From CAYZWU01 sp964482235 (GTDB taxonomy: Bacteria > Planctomycetota > B15-G4 > CAYZWU01): DNA of 64,000 bases. Each line of letters starts with the position of its first letter. Position 1 is the stretch's first letter. The notes beneath the pieces are model-generated. The model was not told the origin of the DNA. It worked only from the letters and a program-made list of their open reading frames with translations, and did not search any database. Below are positions 34,279 to 41,806 of this stretch, one piece after another. Made by a program: the position numbers and the translations under genes. The stretch covers positions 149,385 through 213,384 of the forward strand of contig CAYZWU010000002.1 in the NCBI GenBank assembly GCA_964482235.1, given 5' to 3'.

Positions 34279-34385
34279 CGCCGATACCGAGCCCGCGCAA
34301 TCTCCGCCATATTCGTGCAGCGATACCGGCTATCAGTGTGTGCTCAGTCGAATATGGCGGAGATTGCGCGGGCTCGGTATCGGCG
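34279..34385. repeat. Long-hairpin repeat element, copy 4
   Basis: A perfect 37-bp inverted repeat, arms 34279-34315 and 34349-34385, with a 33-bp loop. The loop is in the opposite orientation to copies 2 and 3. The element starts 2 bases after the kinase stop and ends 2 bases before the stop of the convergent hydrogenase protease gene, so it is the whole intergenic space. Confidence 0.95.
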
Positions 34386-34387
34386 GG

Positions 34388-34870
34388 CTACCCCCGCGCC
34401 GGCTCGATCGCCCCGGCCACCTCGGGAGTGCACGCCTCGCTCACGGTGAGATCGTCCGCCACCTGCACCCCCACGATGACGACCTCTTCCGGAAAAAGGC
34501 TGCCCATTTCAGCGCCCAGCCTGGCGGCTGTGGGAAGATCGATCTGATGCCCCATCGTGAGGTGCGAGGTCGGCTCGAAACGGTCCATGGGAAGGAGCGC
34601 GATCTCTCCCGGACTCAGGCCGTCAAGGCGGACGGCGTCGATCACCACGGCGCGCCTGTAGCCTTCGAGCAGGTCGAGAAGGGCGAATCCGGCGATCTCC
34701 GCTTCCTTGACGTCGATTTCTTCGCCGTCGACGAGGAGTTCCCTTGCTTTCCTGGCGGCAAGGACACCGATGCCGTCATCGCTCAGGATGGTGTTGCCCA
34801 GTCCCAGTACGAGACATCTCTTCGACCTCGGCTCTCTTCCGGTCCCCTGTCGGTTCCCATTCCTCGTCAT
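34388..34870 (-). CDS. Hydrogenase maturation protease (HycI/FrcD-type)
   Basis: A 160-residue endopeptidase that cleaves the C-terminal extension of a [NiFe] large subunit once nickel is inserted. The family signature LGLGNTILSDDGIGV begins near residue 21, and the metal-binding acidic residue in VVIDAVRLDG is present. The His-containing TSHLTMGHQIDLPTAARL segment also fits. The start overlaps the last 95 bases of the hybrid kinase gene on the same strand, so the two are probably co-transcribed. The only hydrogenase in view is mvhA, which needs such processing. No hypABCDEF genes are in the window. Confidence 0.9.
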   Translation of the reverse strand: MTRNGNRQGTGREPRSKRCLVLGLGNTILSDDGIGVLAARKARELLVDGEEIDVKEAEIAGFALLDLLEGYRRAVVIDAVRLDGLSPGEIALLPMDRFEPTSHLTMGHQIDLPTAARLGAEMGSLFPEEVVIVGVQVADDLTVSEACTPEVAGAIEPARG

Positions 34871-37274
34871 CTGTCTGTCCGATCCCTTCCCAGCGGCGGC
34901 CCGAAATCGCGTTCCTGATCGCGCCGATCAGCTCTCTTGTGTTGAACGGTTTCTGGAGATAGCCGAGCGCGCCTTCATTCTTCAGTACGGCAGTCATCTG
35001 CTCGTTCGGTCCGAAACCTGTCATGAAAACGGCTTTCACGTCCGGATCGATCTCCCTGAGGCGATGGAAGAACTTGGAGCCGTCCAGCTCCGGCATCATC
35101 ATGTCGATGAGGACCAGGTCGAACCGCCACCCCTCCTTCTCGTAGAAGCTGAGCGCTTCCTTTCCGCTGGTTCTCGATTCCACCTCGAAACCGTTGTTCA
35201 CCAGGATCGTTGTGACCACGTCGAGGACGACCTCCTCGTCATCGACAAGGAGAATGCTGCCGCAGCTCCTCTCCCGCCCATCCCGGTCACGCTCCCTCGC
35301 CTCGATCTCTTCGTCGAGTGCGAGAGGGAAGTGAAGGACGAAGATCGATCCCTTTCCATCGTTGCTGTCGACCTGGACGAAACCGCCGTGGCTCGTCACC
35401 ACGCCGTGGACAAAGGCCAACCCCATGCCTGATTCGCTCTCCGGCCTCTTCGTGGTGAAGAACGGTTCGAAGATGCGATCGCGAATCGCCTCGGGGATCC
35501 CGGAGCCGGTGTCCGAGACGGAAAGCGCCAGGTAGGGGCCCGGCGCCAGATCTCCATCTCTGCGGCACTGCCTTCCATCCAGGTCGACGGTCGCCGTGCT
35601 GAAGGTGAGCTCGCCGCCGTCGGGCATGGCATCGCATGCATTGTGCGCGATGTTCATGAGGACGTGCTTGATCAGGTCGGGATCGCCCATGACCGTCGCC
35701 TTCTTGGCGCCCAGCTCCTGCGTGATCCCGATCGCGTTGCTGATGGAACGATCGAGCAGCGTCGTGACCTGCTGGATGATCTCGTGCAGATCAACGGCCA
35801 CGCTCTGCCGCTGCCCCTTGCCGGCAAATCCCAGCAGCCGCCGGTTCAGGCCGGAGGCCCGCTCCACGGCGCGGTCGATGCTGAGGACCGCCTCGTGCTC
35901 GGGGCTTCCGGGCTCGGTGCGCGACAGGAGCAGGCCGGCACCGGCCTGCATTCCCGTGAGCAGGATCTTGAAATCATGGGCCAGTCCTTCGGCGAACCGT
36001 GTGGCGGCATCCAGCCTGTCGGCCTGCCGGCCCTGTTCGATCCTGTTCTTGCGCCTGGAGATGTCGCGGACAACGGCCTGCAGGACCCTGCTGCCCTGGT
36101 GGTCGAAGCTGCTGAGAAGAACTTCCGCCGGAAAGGGACGTCCGTTTATCCCGGTCATGGTCCACTCGAAGAAAGCGGAGCCCCCGGCAAGCGCTTTCTC
36201 GACCTCTTTCTTGATCCAGTCGCTCGAGCTTTGACCGTCCGGTTGTTCGACGGGGGTGATCTCATGAAGCCTCCTGGCTGCCAGATCCTCGGTGGTCCGG
36301 CAGTCGAACATCCTTCTCGCCGCCCCGTTGCCGTCGAGGATCAGATCGCGCTCGAGGATCAGGACCGCATCGCGCGAGCTCTCGAAGAGAGTCCGGAAAA
36401 GCTCCTCGCTCCGCTGCAGCCTGTCCTGCGTCGACTGGAGAGCCATGTTGCGCTGCTCCAGCTCGACTTCGATCTTCTTGAATGCCGTGATGTCGTTCAC
36501 CACTCCATGGAAATGAAGCGGCATGCCCTGCGAATCGAGCTCGATCGCGGCCTCGTCGTGCACCCACACCTCGCGTCCGTCCTTGTGGAGCACGCGGTAC
36601 TCCATGACGAACGGCCTGCCCGTCCTGTGGCAGTCGTCCATTTCCGAGCAGACCTGGTCGAGATCGTTCGGGTGGATCCTCTTTCTCCAGATGAGGGGAT
36701 CGGCCAGGCATTCATCCCCCGTGTAGCCGATGACCTGTTCGATCTGGGGGCTGACGAAGAGGAGCGTGGCGTTCTTGTCGAGTTTCGCCTTGTAGATCAC
36801 GGCCGTGATCTTCTCGACCAGGCTCCTGTACTCGTTCTCGGCGCGGACCAGCTCCTTCTCCATCTGAAGAAACCGTTCCCGGCCGTGGATGGTGCGCTTG
36901 AAGTAGATAACGGTGTAGATCGCCAATCCCGTGACGATCAGGCCGGGGAAATCGGAGATCGCCTCGGCCGCCGGCGTGTCATACATGACATCGGCCCTGA
37001 TCAGGAGGATCAGCGCCTGGCGCATCGCCATGAGGAAGAACATGACCGCCAGTGGGAGCACGAGAATGGAGTGGCTCCTGAGAAAGACGAAGATCGCGAG
37101 CCCGCAGGCCGCAGCGCTCAGGCCGATCGAGAAGACGAGGAACGGCGAGGGATGGATCATCCAGAAAATGATCGTGAGGCAGACGAGAGCCAGGATCGAC
37201 GAGATAATGACGATCCGCGGCACGCTCGGGGAGTGGAGCTCCCCGGAATCGCAAGAGTACGATTGGGCTGTCAT
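34776..37274 (-). CDS. Membrane hybrid histidine kinase with PAS domains and receiver
   Basis: An 832-residue protein. The N-terminal 140 residues hold four or five membrane helices. Two PAS domains follow (VIYKAKLDKNATLLFVSPQIE and related, ~155-280; LFESSRDAVLILERD, ~300-420). The HisKA dimerisation helix contains GLAHDFKILLTGM and the ATPase domain shows N, G1 and G2 boxes (NIAHNACDAMPDGG; SDTGSGIP; GMGLAFVHGVV). The C-terminal receiver has phospho-Asp in LVLIDMMMPELDG. AGGAG precedes the ATG. No cognate regulator is adjacent; the protease gene overlaps its 3' end. Confidence 0.92.
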   Translation of the reverse strand: MTAQSYSCDSGELHSPSVPRIVIISSILALVCLTIIFWMIHPSPFLVFSIGLSAAACGLAIFVFLRSHSILVLPLAVMFFLMAMRQALILLIRADVMYDTPAAEAISDFPGLIVTGLAIYTVIYFKRTIHGRERFLQMEKELVRAENEYRSLVEKITAVIYKAKLDKNATLLFVSPQIEQVIGYTGDECLADPLIWRKRIHPNDLDQVCSEMDDCHRTGRPFVMEYRVLHKDGREVWVHDEAAIELDSQGMPLHFHGVVNDITAFKKIEVELEQRNMALQSTQDRLQRSEELFRTLFESSRDAVLILERDLILDGNGAARRMFDCRTTEDLAARRLHEITPVEQPDGQSSSDWIKKEVEKALAGGSAFFEWTMTGINGRPFPAEVLLSSFDHQGSRVLQAVVRDISRRKNRIEQGRQADRLDAATRFAEGLAHDFKILLTGMQAGAGLLLSRTEPGSPEHEAVLSIDRAVERASGLNRRLLGFAGKGQRQSVAVDLHEIIQQVTTLLDRSISNAIGITQELGAKKATVMGDPDLIKHVLMNIAHNACDAMPDGGELTFSTATVDLDGRQCRRDGDLAPGPYLALSVSDTGSGIPEAIRDRIFEPFFTTKRPESESGMGLAFVHGVVTSHGGFVQVDSNDGKGSIFVLHFPLALDEEIEARERDRDGRERSCGSILLVDDEEVVLDVVTTILVNNGFEVESRTSGKEALSFYEKEGWRFDLVLIDMMMPELDGSKFFHRLREIDPDVKAVFMTGFGPNEQMTAVLKNEGALGYLQKPFNTRELIGAIRNAISGRRWEGIGQTDDEEWEPTGDRKRAEVEEMSRTGTGQHHPER

Positions 37275-37320
37275 CAGCAGAATCTCCTATGTATTGATTG
37301 CTGAGTCTCTTATCGGCACT

Positions 37321-37356
37321 GCGGCTCCCCAAGTTCATGCGGCTCCCCAAGTTCAT
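37321..37356. repeat. Tandem duplication of an 18-bp unit
   Basis: The unit GCGGCTCCCCAAGTTCAT occurs twice head to tail with no mismatch. It lies in the 214-bp divergent gap between the hybrid kinase and phoH genes, where both promoters should be. It may be a repeated operator or a slippage product. Confidence 0.7.
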
Positions 37357-37488
37357 ACAGTTCCGGCTTTTCCACACTTTTTTCACAGGCCTGACCGGAG
37401 ATTTTTGCGGCTGGTCGGAGCTCTGGAGGCTTGAAAAATCGGTGCAGAGCGATGACACTTGGCAGGATCTTATTAAGGATGAAGCACC

Positions 37489-38817
37489 ATGTCGGACAGT
37501 AGAAAGATCGTGGTTCTCGATACCAACGTGATCCTCCACGATTCATCCTGCATCTACGAGTTCCAGGAGAACGACATCGTCATCCCGATCGCCGTCCTGG
37601 AGGAGCTCGACCGGTTCAAGAAGGGCAACGATTCGCTGAACTACCACGCCCGGGAGTTCGTGAGGGCTCTCGATGCGATCAGCGGGGACAAGCTCTTCGA
37701 CAGCGGAGTGCGGATAGGCCCGGACCACGGCCGGCTGATCATCAAGCTCGAGCAGGAGTTCCACAGCGACGTGGCGCTCAACTTCTCCAGGGACAAGCGC
37801 GATCACCACATCCTGAACACGGCCTACCTCCTCGCCAGCGACAACCCCGACACGCCTGTCATCCTGGTGACAAACGACGTGAACCTCCGGATGAAGGCGA
37901 AGTCGATCGGCCTGATGTCGCAGCCCTACACGTCGGGCCGGGTCACGGACCTGTCCTCCCTCTATTCGGGCAGGAGGATCGAGGAGAACGTGTCCGAGGA
38001 GCTGATCGACAGGATGTACGAGCCGCCCTACGAGATCGACATCGGCGATCTCGAGCTGGAGGATCCGCTCCTGCCCAACGAGTTCCTGATCATGCGCAAC
38101 ACCAGGAAGTCCGCCCTTGCCACCTACCAGCCGATGACGGAGAAGCTGCGCCGCGTGGACAAGATCCCGGTCTATGGCATCACGCCGCGCAACGCGGAGC
38201 AGACCTTTGCGCTCAACGCCCTGCTGAACGACGACATCCGCCTCGTCACTCTTTCGGGCAAAGCCGGCACGGGAAAGACCCTCCTGACCCTGGCCGCGGC
38301 GCTGGAGCGAAGAAAGAACTATCGGCAGATCTACCTGGCCAGGCCGGTGGTCCCCCTCAGCAACAAGGATCTCGGCTACCTGCCCGGCGACATCCAGTCG
38401 AAGCTCGATCCTTACATGCAGCCCCTCTACGACAACCTGGGCGTTATCCAGAACCAGTTCAACAGCACCGATGCCAAGCACCAGCGGATCCAGGAGCTCC
38501 TCGAGGAGGAGAAGCTCGTGATCTCGCCTCTCTCATACATCCGCGGACGCAGCCTGGTGAAGATCTTCTTCATCGTGGACGAGGCGCAGAACCTGACTTC
38601 CCACGAGGTCAAGACGATCATCACCCGCGCCGGCGAGAACACGAAGATGGTCTTCACCGGCGACATCTTCCAGATCGACCACCCTTACCTCGACAGCCAG
38701 TCCAACGGGCTCAGCACCCTGATTGCGAAGATGCGGGGGCAGAACATCTACGCCCACGTCAACCTCGAAAAAGGGGAGCGATCCGAGCTGGCCGAGCTGG
38801 CAAGCAACCTTCTGTAG
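37489..38817 (+). CDS. PIN-PhoH fusion ATPase/ribonuclease (PhoH2-like)
   Basis: A 442-residue protein. The N-terminal PIN nuclease domain (VLDTNVILHD; acidic residues in VLEELDRFKKG and the later VILVTNDVNLRMKA) is followed by a PhoH-type P-loop ATPase with Walker A GKAGTGKT at 257-264 and Walker B FFIVDEAQN. PhoH2-type proteins combine RNA unwinding and cleavage. The gene stands alone, divergent from the hybrid kinase, with AAGGATG upstream of ATG 37489. Confidence 0.92.
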   Translation: MSDSRKIVVLDTNVILHDSSCIYEFQENDIVIPIAVLEELDRFKKGNDSLNYHAREFVRALDAISGDKLFDSGVRIGPDHGRLIIKLEQEFHSDVALNFSRDKRDHHILNTAYLLASDNPDTPVILVTNDVNLRMKAKSIGLMSQPYTSGRVTDLSSLYSGRRIEENVSEELIDRMYEPPYEIDIGDLELEDPLLPNEFLIMRNTRKSALATYQPMTEKLRRVDKIPVYGITPRNAEQTFALNALLNDDIRLVTLSGKAGTGKTLLTLAAALERRKNYRQIYLARPVVPLSNKDLGYLPGDIQSKLDPYMQPLYDNLGVIQNQFNSTDAKHQRIQELLEEEKLVISPLSYIRGRSLVKIFFIVDEAQNLTSHEVKTIITRAGENTKMVFTGDIFQIDHPYLDSQSNGLSTLIAKMRGQNIYAHVNLEKGERSELAELASNLL

Positions 38818-39018
38818 TGGCCGGATCTCCCTTCATCATGCCACATTTTCACAGATCTATTATTTTCATTTGATTCCGACCCTATATTTGGATATTATTT
38901 ACGACTGGATTACGCGTAAATACGGATCTATTCATCCAAGAGAAGAAGACGATAAGAACACCATTAATTGAAGCAGTCCAAAGTACCTATTTTTTGGACT
39001 AGCCGGAGTACTCTTGAT

Positions 39019-40332
39019 ATGAGTTACGCACATATCATCGGAGCCGGTATCGCGTTACCCAAGAAGGCGGTTTCCAACCGAGAGCTCAGCGAGATGTTCC
39101 CCGCCTTGGCCGTCTCGGATGAGTGGATCAGGAAAAACGTGGGTATCCGGCAGCGTTACCTGGCGGACAGCAACGAATCCCTGGTGGAAGTCATGGTCCA
39201 GGCAAGCCGTGACGCCATCGACCAGGCCGGTGTTTCGAAGATCGACAGGATCATCGTGGGTGTGAACACCCAGGCCAGCCAGCTGCCGACCACTGCCGGC
39301 TACGTGGCTTCCCGGCTTCGCGAACAGTGGGATCTCAGCTCCTGCTGGTGCATGGATATCCAGAACGGCTGCCCCTCGGGGCTGGCTGCCGTGGGGCTGG
39401 GTGCCGACAGCATCAGGTGCGGACAGGCCGAAACGGTGCTTGCCATCGGCGGGGACTTCAATTCGAGGATGCTCGACTACTTCGAGCGGAACGCGAGCCT
39501 GCTCATGGGGGACGGCGCATCGGCCTTCGTTCTCACCCGGCACGACAATCCGGGCCGCGGGGACCTGTCGGTGCGCGTGCTGTCCCACTGGGAGCAGTCG
39601 GATTACGATAGCGCCGATATCATGGGCCTGCGCTCGTCTCTCTCCGACTTTTCTCCTTTCGAGATTTCCCACAGGACGCGCGACGCCGCCCTGGCCGCGG
39701 TCAGGGATATCAACGGCGACGGCCCGCTCTGCGACAGGCTCACGCCGGAGCTGAAGGAGAAGCTCCTCGATATCAACAGCGACCTGAGAAAGACCGCTTT
39801 CCCGCTCGGCGGCCTCCCTTACGATCCGAAGCGGTATCCCCACTTCATCATGCTGGGTGCGGAAGTGCTGGAGAAGATCCGGCGGGTCGTGCCGGACTGC
39901 GGGTACCTTCCCGTGCTGAGGAGGGCGGGGATCGGCTCGGACCTGTTCGAGTCATACGGTTTGAACGAAGTGAACCGCGTGTCCGAGATCCCACGCAAGG
40001 TCAAGAAGAAGTTTCTCAAGCAGCTGTCCGAACGGTTCGAGCTGTTCATCCCTCATCAGGCCAACCTTCGGGCGCACCAGAACCTCTCGACCGCGCTGCG
40101 CATTCCCATGAATCGCATCTATTCGAACATAGCGGAATACGCCAACACGTCAGCCGGCGCTGCGGGCATTGCGCTTTGCGAATCCTTCGAGAAGCCGAGC
40201 CGCTACGAGACGATCCGCGGCACCCCGGAACTGATCGAGGCTCCCAGGTTCGAGAGGGGGTCGAAGGCCGTGGTCGTGTCGTTCGGGGCCGGCACCCACG
40301 TGGTTTATCTGGCGCTCGATCGGGTGAAATAA
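39019..40332 (+). CDS. 3-oxoacyl-ACP synthase III-like condensing enzyme
   Basis: A 437-residue thiolase-fold enzyme. The KAS III catalytic triad is present: Cys118 in DIQNGCPSG, His346 in FIPHQAN and Asn376 in EYANTSAG. It is about 110 residues longer than ordinary FabH (~320). The extra segment lies between the two halves (~225-320: IMGLRSSLSDFSPFE to RVVPDCGYLPVLR), so it is not simply FabH and may make a specialised acyl or polyketide product. ATG 39019 was chosen because it gives the conserved start SYAHIIGAGIALP. No acyl carrier protein or ketoreductase is adjacent. Confidence 0.85.
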   Translation: MSYAHIIGAGIALPKKAVSNRELSEMFPALAVSDEWIRKNVGIRQRYLADSNESLVEVMVQASRDAIDQAGVSKIDRIIVGVNTQASQLPTTAGYVASRLREQWDLSSCWCMDIQNGCPSGLAAVGLGADSIRCGQAETVLAIGGDFNSRMLDYFERNASLLMGDGASAFVLTRHDNPGRGDLSVRVLSHWEQSDYDSADIMGLRSSLSDFSPFEISHRTRDAALAAVRDINGDGPLCDRLTPELKEKLLDINSDLRKTAFPLGGLPYDPKRYPHFIMLGAEVLEKIRRVVPDCGYLPVLRRAGIGSDLFESYGLNEVNRVSEIPRKVKKKFLKQLSERFELFIPHQANLRAHQNLSTALRIPMNRIYSNIAEYANTSAGAAGIALCESFEKPSRYETIRGTPELIEAPRFERGSKAVVVSFGAGTHVVYLALDRVK

Positions 40333-40375
40333 GCGCTGCCTCGAGCCGAACCCTGCCTCCCAGGTGCGGATCGCA

Positions 40376-41620
40376 TCACACATCCCGTTCGATCAGCTCC
40401 CGCCAGATCGCCTCGACGCGGCGAAACACCGCCTCCCAGGTGAAGGGTTTCAGGCCTCCGGGCACAACGGCCGCCGGGCCTTCGAGAGGCTTCCTGGCGA
40501 CGGCCTTCATGCAGGCTTCGGTCAGGTTGTCGACGAAGGCGGGCAGGTCGTCTTCGAGCGGTGCGTCCACCCCGGCGAGACGGGGCAGCGGTACGAGCTC
40601 CATGGCGGGGCCGAGAAGGGGCGCCAGCTCGGACTCCACACCGGGCAGCCGCGTGGCCACGAGGCGGCAGCCGCAGGCCATCGCTTCCACAAGGACCAGG
40701 GGCAGGCCCTCGTAGAAGGATGGCAGCACGCAGACCGCGCAGCGGCGCATCACCTTGCCCAGCTCCTCCTGGGGGACCTGACCGTGCAGAACGACCGCCG
40801 GGGCCATGGCCTGCATCCGCTGCCTGAGGGCATCGGCCTCCGGGCCGGCTCCGCCTCCGACCATGTGCAGCTCAATGCCCGGCCTCCGGGCAACGATCCG
40901 CTCGAAGGCGTCGAGCAGCCACGGCACGCCCTTGGCGGCGCTGAACTTGCCGATGTAGATGATCCTGCCTTCCCTGTTCTCAGACATGCCGCGGGAGTGG
41001 AAGATGTCGTCCCTGTAGCCGGCGCCCACCACGTGGATCCTGCTGCCAGGCACATCGAGCCGCTGCGACAGCTCCCTCGCGTGTCCCGAGTGCAGCACCA
41101 CGAATCGATCGTTGCGCGCCACGCCGGCGCGCACCGGGTCCGCCAGCCCGGGGCAGAGCGTCATCTGGCGGAATCCCGTGGCGTGGCAGTGCGAGACCGC
41201 GGGCAGGCGGGGTGCGACTTCCTTGACCAGGGAGCCGACGATCCAGAGATGGTGTGCGTGGACCACGTCGGGCTCGAACCTTGTGATCACGTCGTCCAGG
41301 TGGCTCTGCCAGGCCGATCGGTACGCCTCGACCTGGCGGGATGACATGGCGGAGAAGCGGGTGCTCGGGTAAGGCATCACGTCGCTCATGCCGGGCACCG
41401 GAAAGTCGAGCTCTCCTTCGCCGAAGACCAGAGGATAAAAATCATCGGGATCGAGGCCTCCCACCTCCGGTGAAGGGTCGTCGGCCGGGACGCCGGCCAC
41501 CACGCGCTGCTCCCATCCCGCCTTGTGGGCATGAAGGACCAGGGCGTCGAGGGTGATTCCGCTTCCCGTGCGGGAAGGACGCTGCGACAGGATGTGCAGG
41601 ACTTTCGGCTTTCTGTCCAA
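40376..41620 (-). CDS. Glycosyltransferase family 4 protein
   Basis: A 414-residue GT-B glycosyltransferase. The N-terminal half has VLHILSQRPSRTGSGI and a histidine in DVVHAHHLW. The C-terminal half has IIYIGKFSAAKGV and the EX7E donor motif in YEGLPLVLVEAMACG. It uses a nucleotide-sugar donor; the acceptor is unknown. The start codon is TTG 41620, with GAGGAGCGTCAC directly upstream. It is divergent from the melibiase-like gene. Confidence 0.9.
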   Translation of the reverse strand: MDRKPKVLHILSQRPSRTGSGITLDALVLHAHKAGWEQRVVAGVPADDPSPEVGGLDPDDFYPLVFGEGELDFPVPGMSDVMPYPSTRFSAMSSRQVEAYRSAWQSHLDDVITRFEPDVVHAHHLWIVGSLVKEVAPRLPAVSHCHATGFRQMTLCPGLADPVRAGVARNDRFVVLHSGHARELSQRLDVPGSRIHVVGAGYRDDIFHSRGMSENREGRIIYIGKFSAAKGVPWLLDAFERIVARRPGIELHMVGGGAGPEADALRQRMQAMAPAVVLHGQVPQEELGKVMRRCAVCVLPSFYEGLPLVLVEAMACGCRLVATRLPGVESELAPLLGPAMELVPLPRLAGVDAPLEDDLPAFVDNLTEACMKAVARKPLEGPAAVVPGGLKPFTWEAVFRRVEAIWRELIERDV

Positions 41621-41806
41621 GTGACGCTCCTCGATCTCAGGAAAACGATTTGCCGGCCATCATAGAGCTGTCGTCAAGGGCCGGCAACTCCAATAGCCCT
41701 TCGGCCCGGCCCGCCCGTCTCTTCTCCAGTTGAAATCGAGACGGCAGGGCAGCATCATATGGATCGTGTCACCGAAAAACCGTTTCTAGCTGAAATGGGA
41801 TGATCG

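Noticed and set aside
22036..34385. The four hairpin repeats as a CRISPR array or as tRNA genes
   Set aside because: They are kilobases apart with genes between them, each is a self-complementary palindrome, and the loops do not vary as spacers do. They also have no tRNA cloverleaf.
34707..35432. Plus-strand frames opposite the maturation protease and hybrid kinase
   Set aside because: They overlap conserved minus-strand motifs (LGLGNTILSDDG and the receiver domain) and show no family features of their own.
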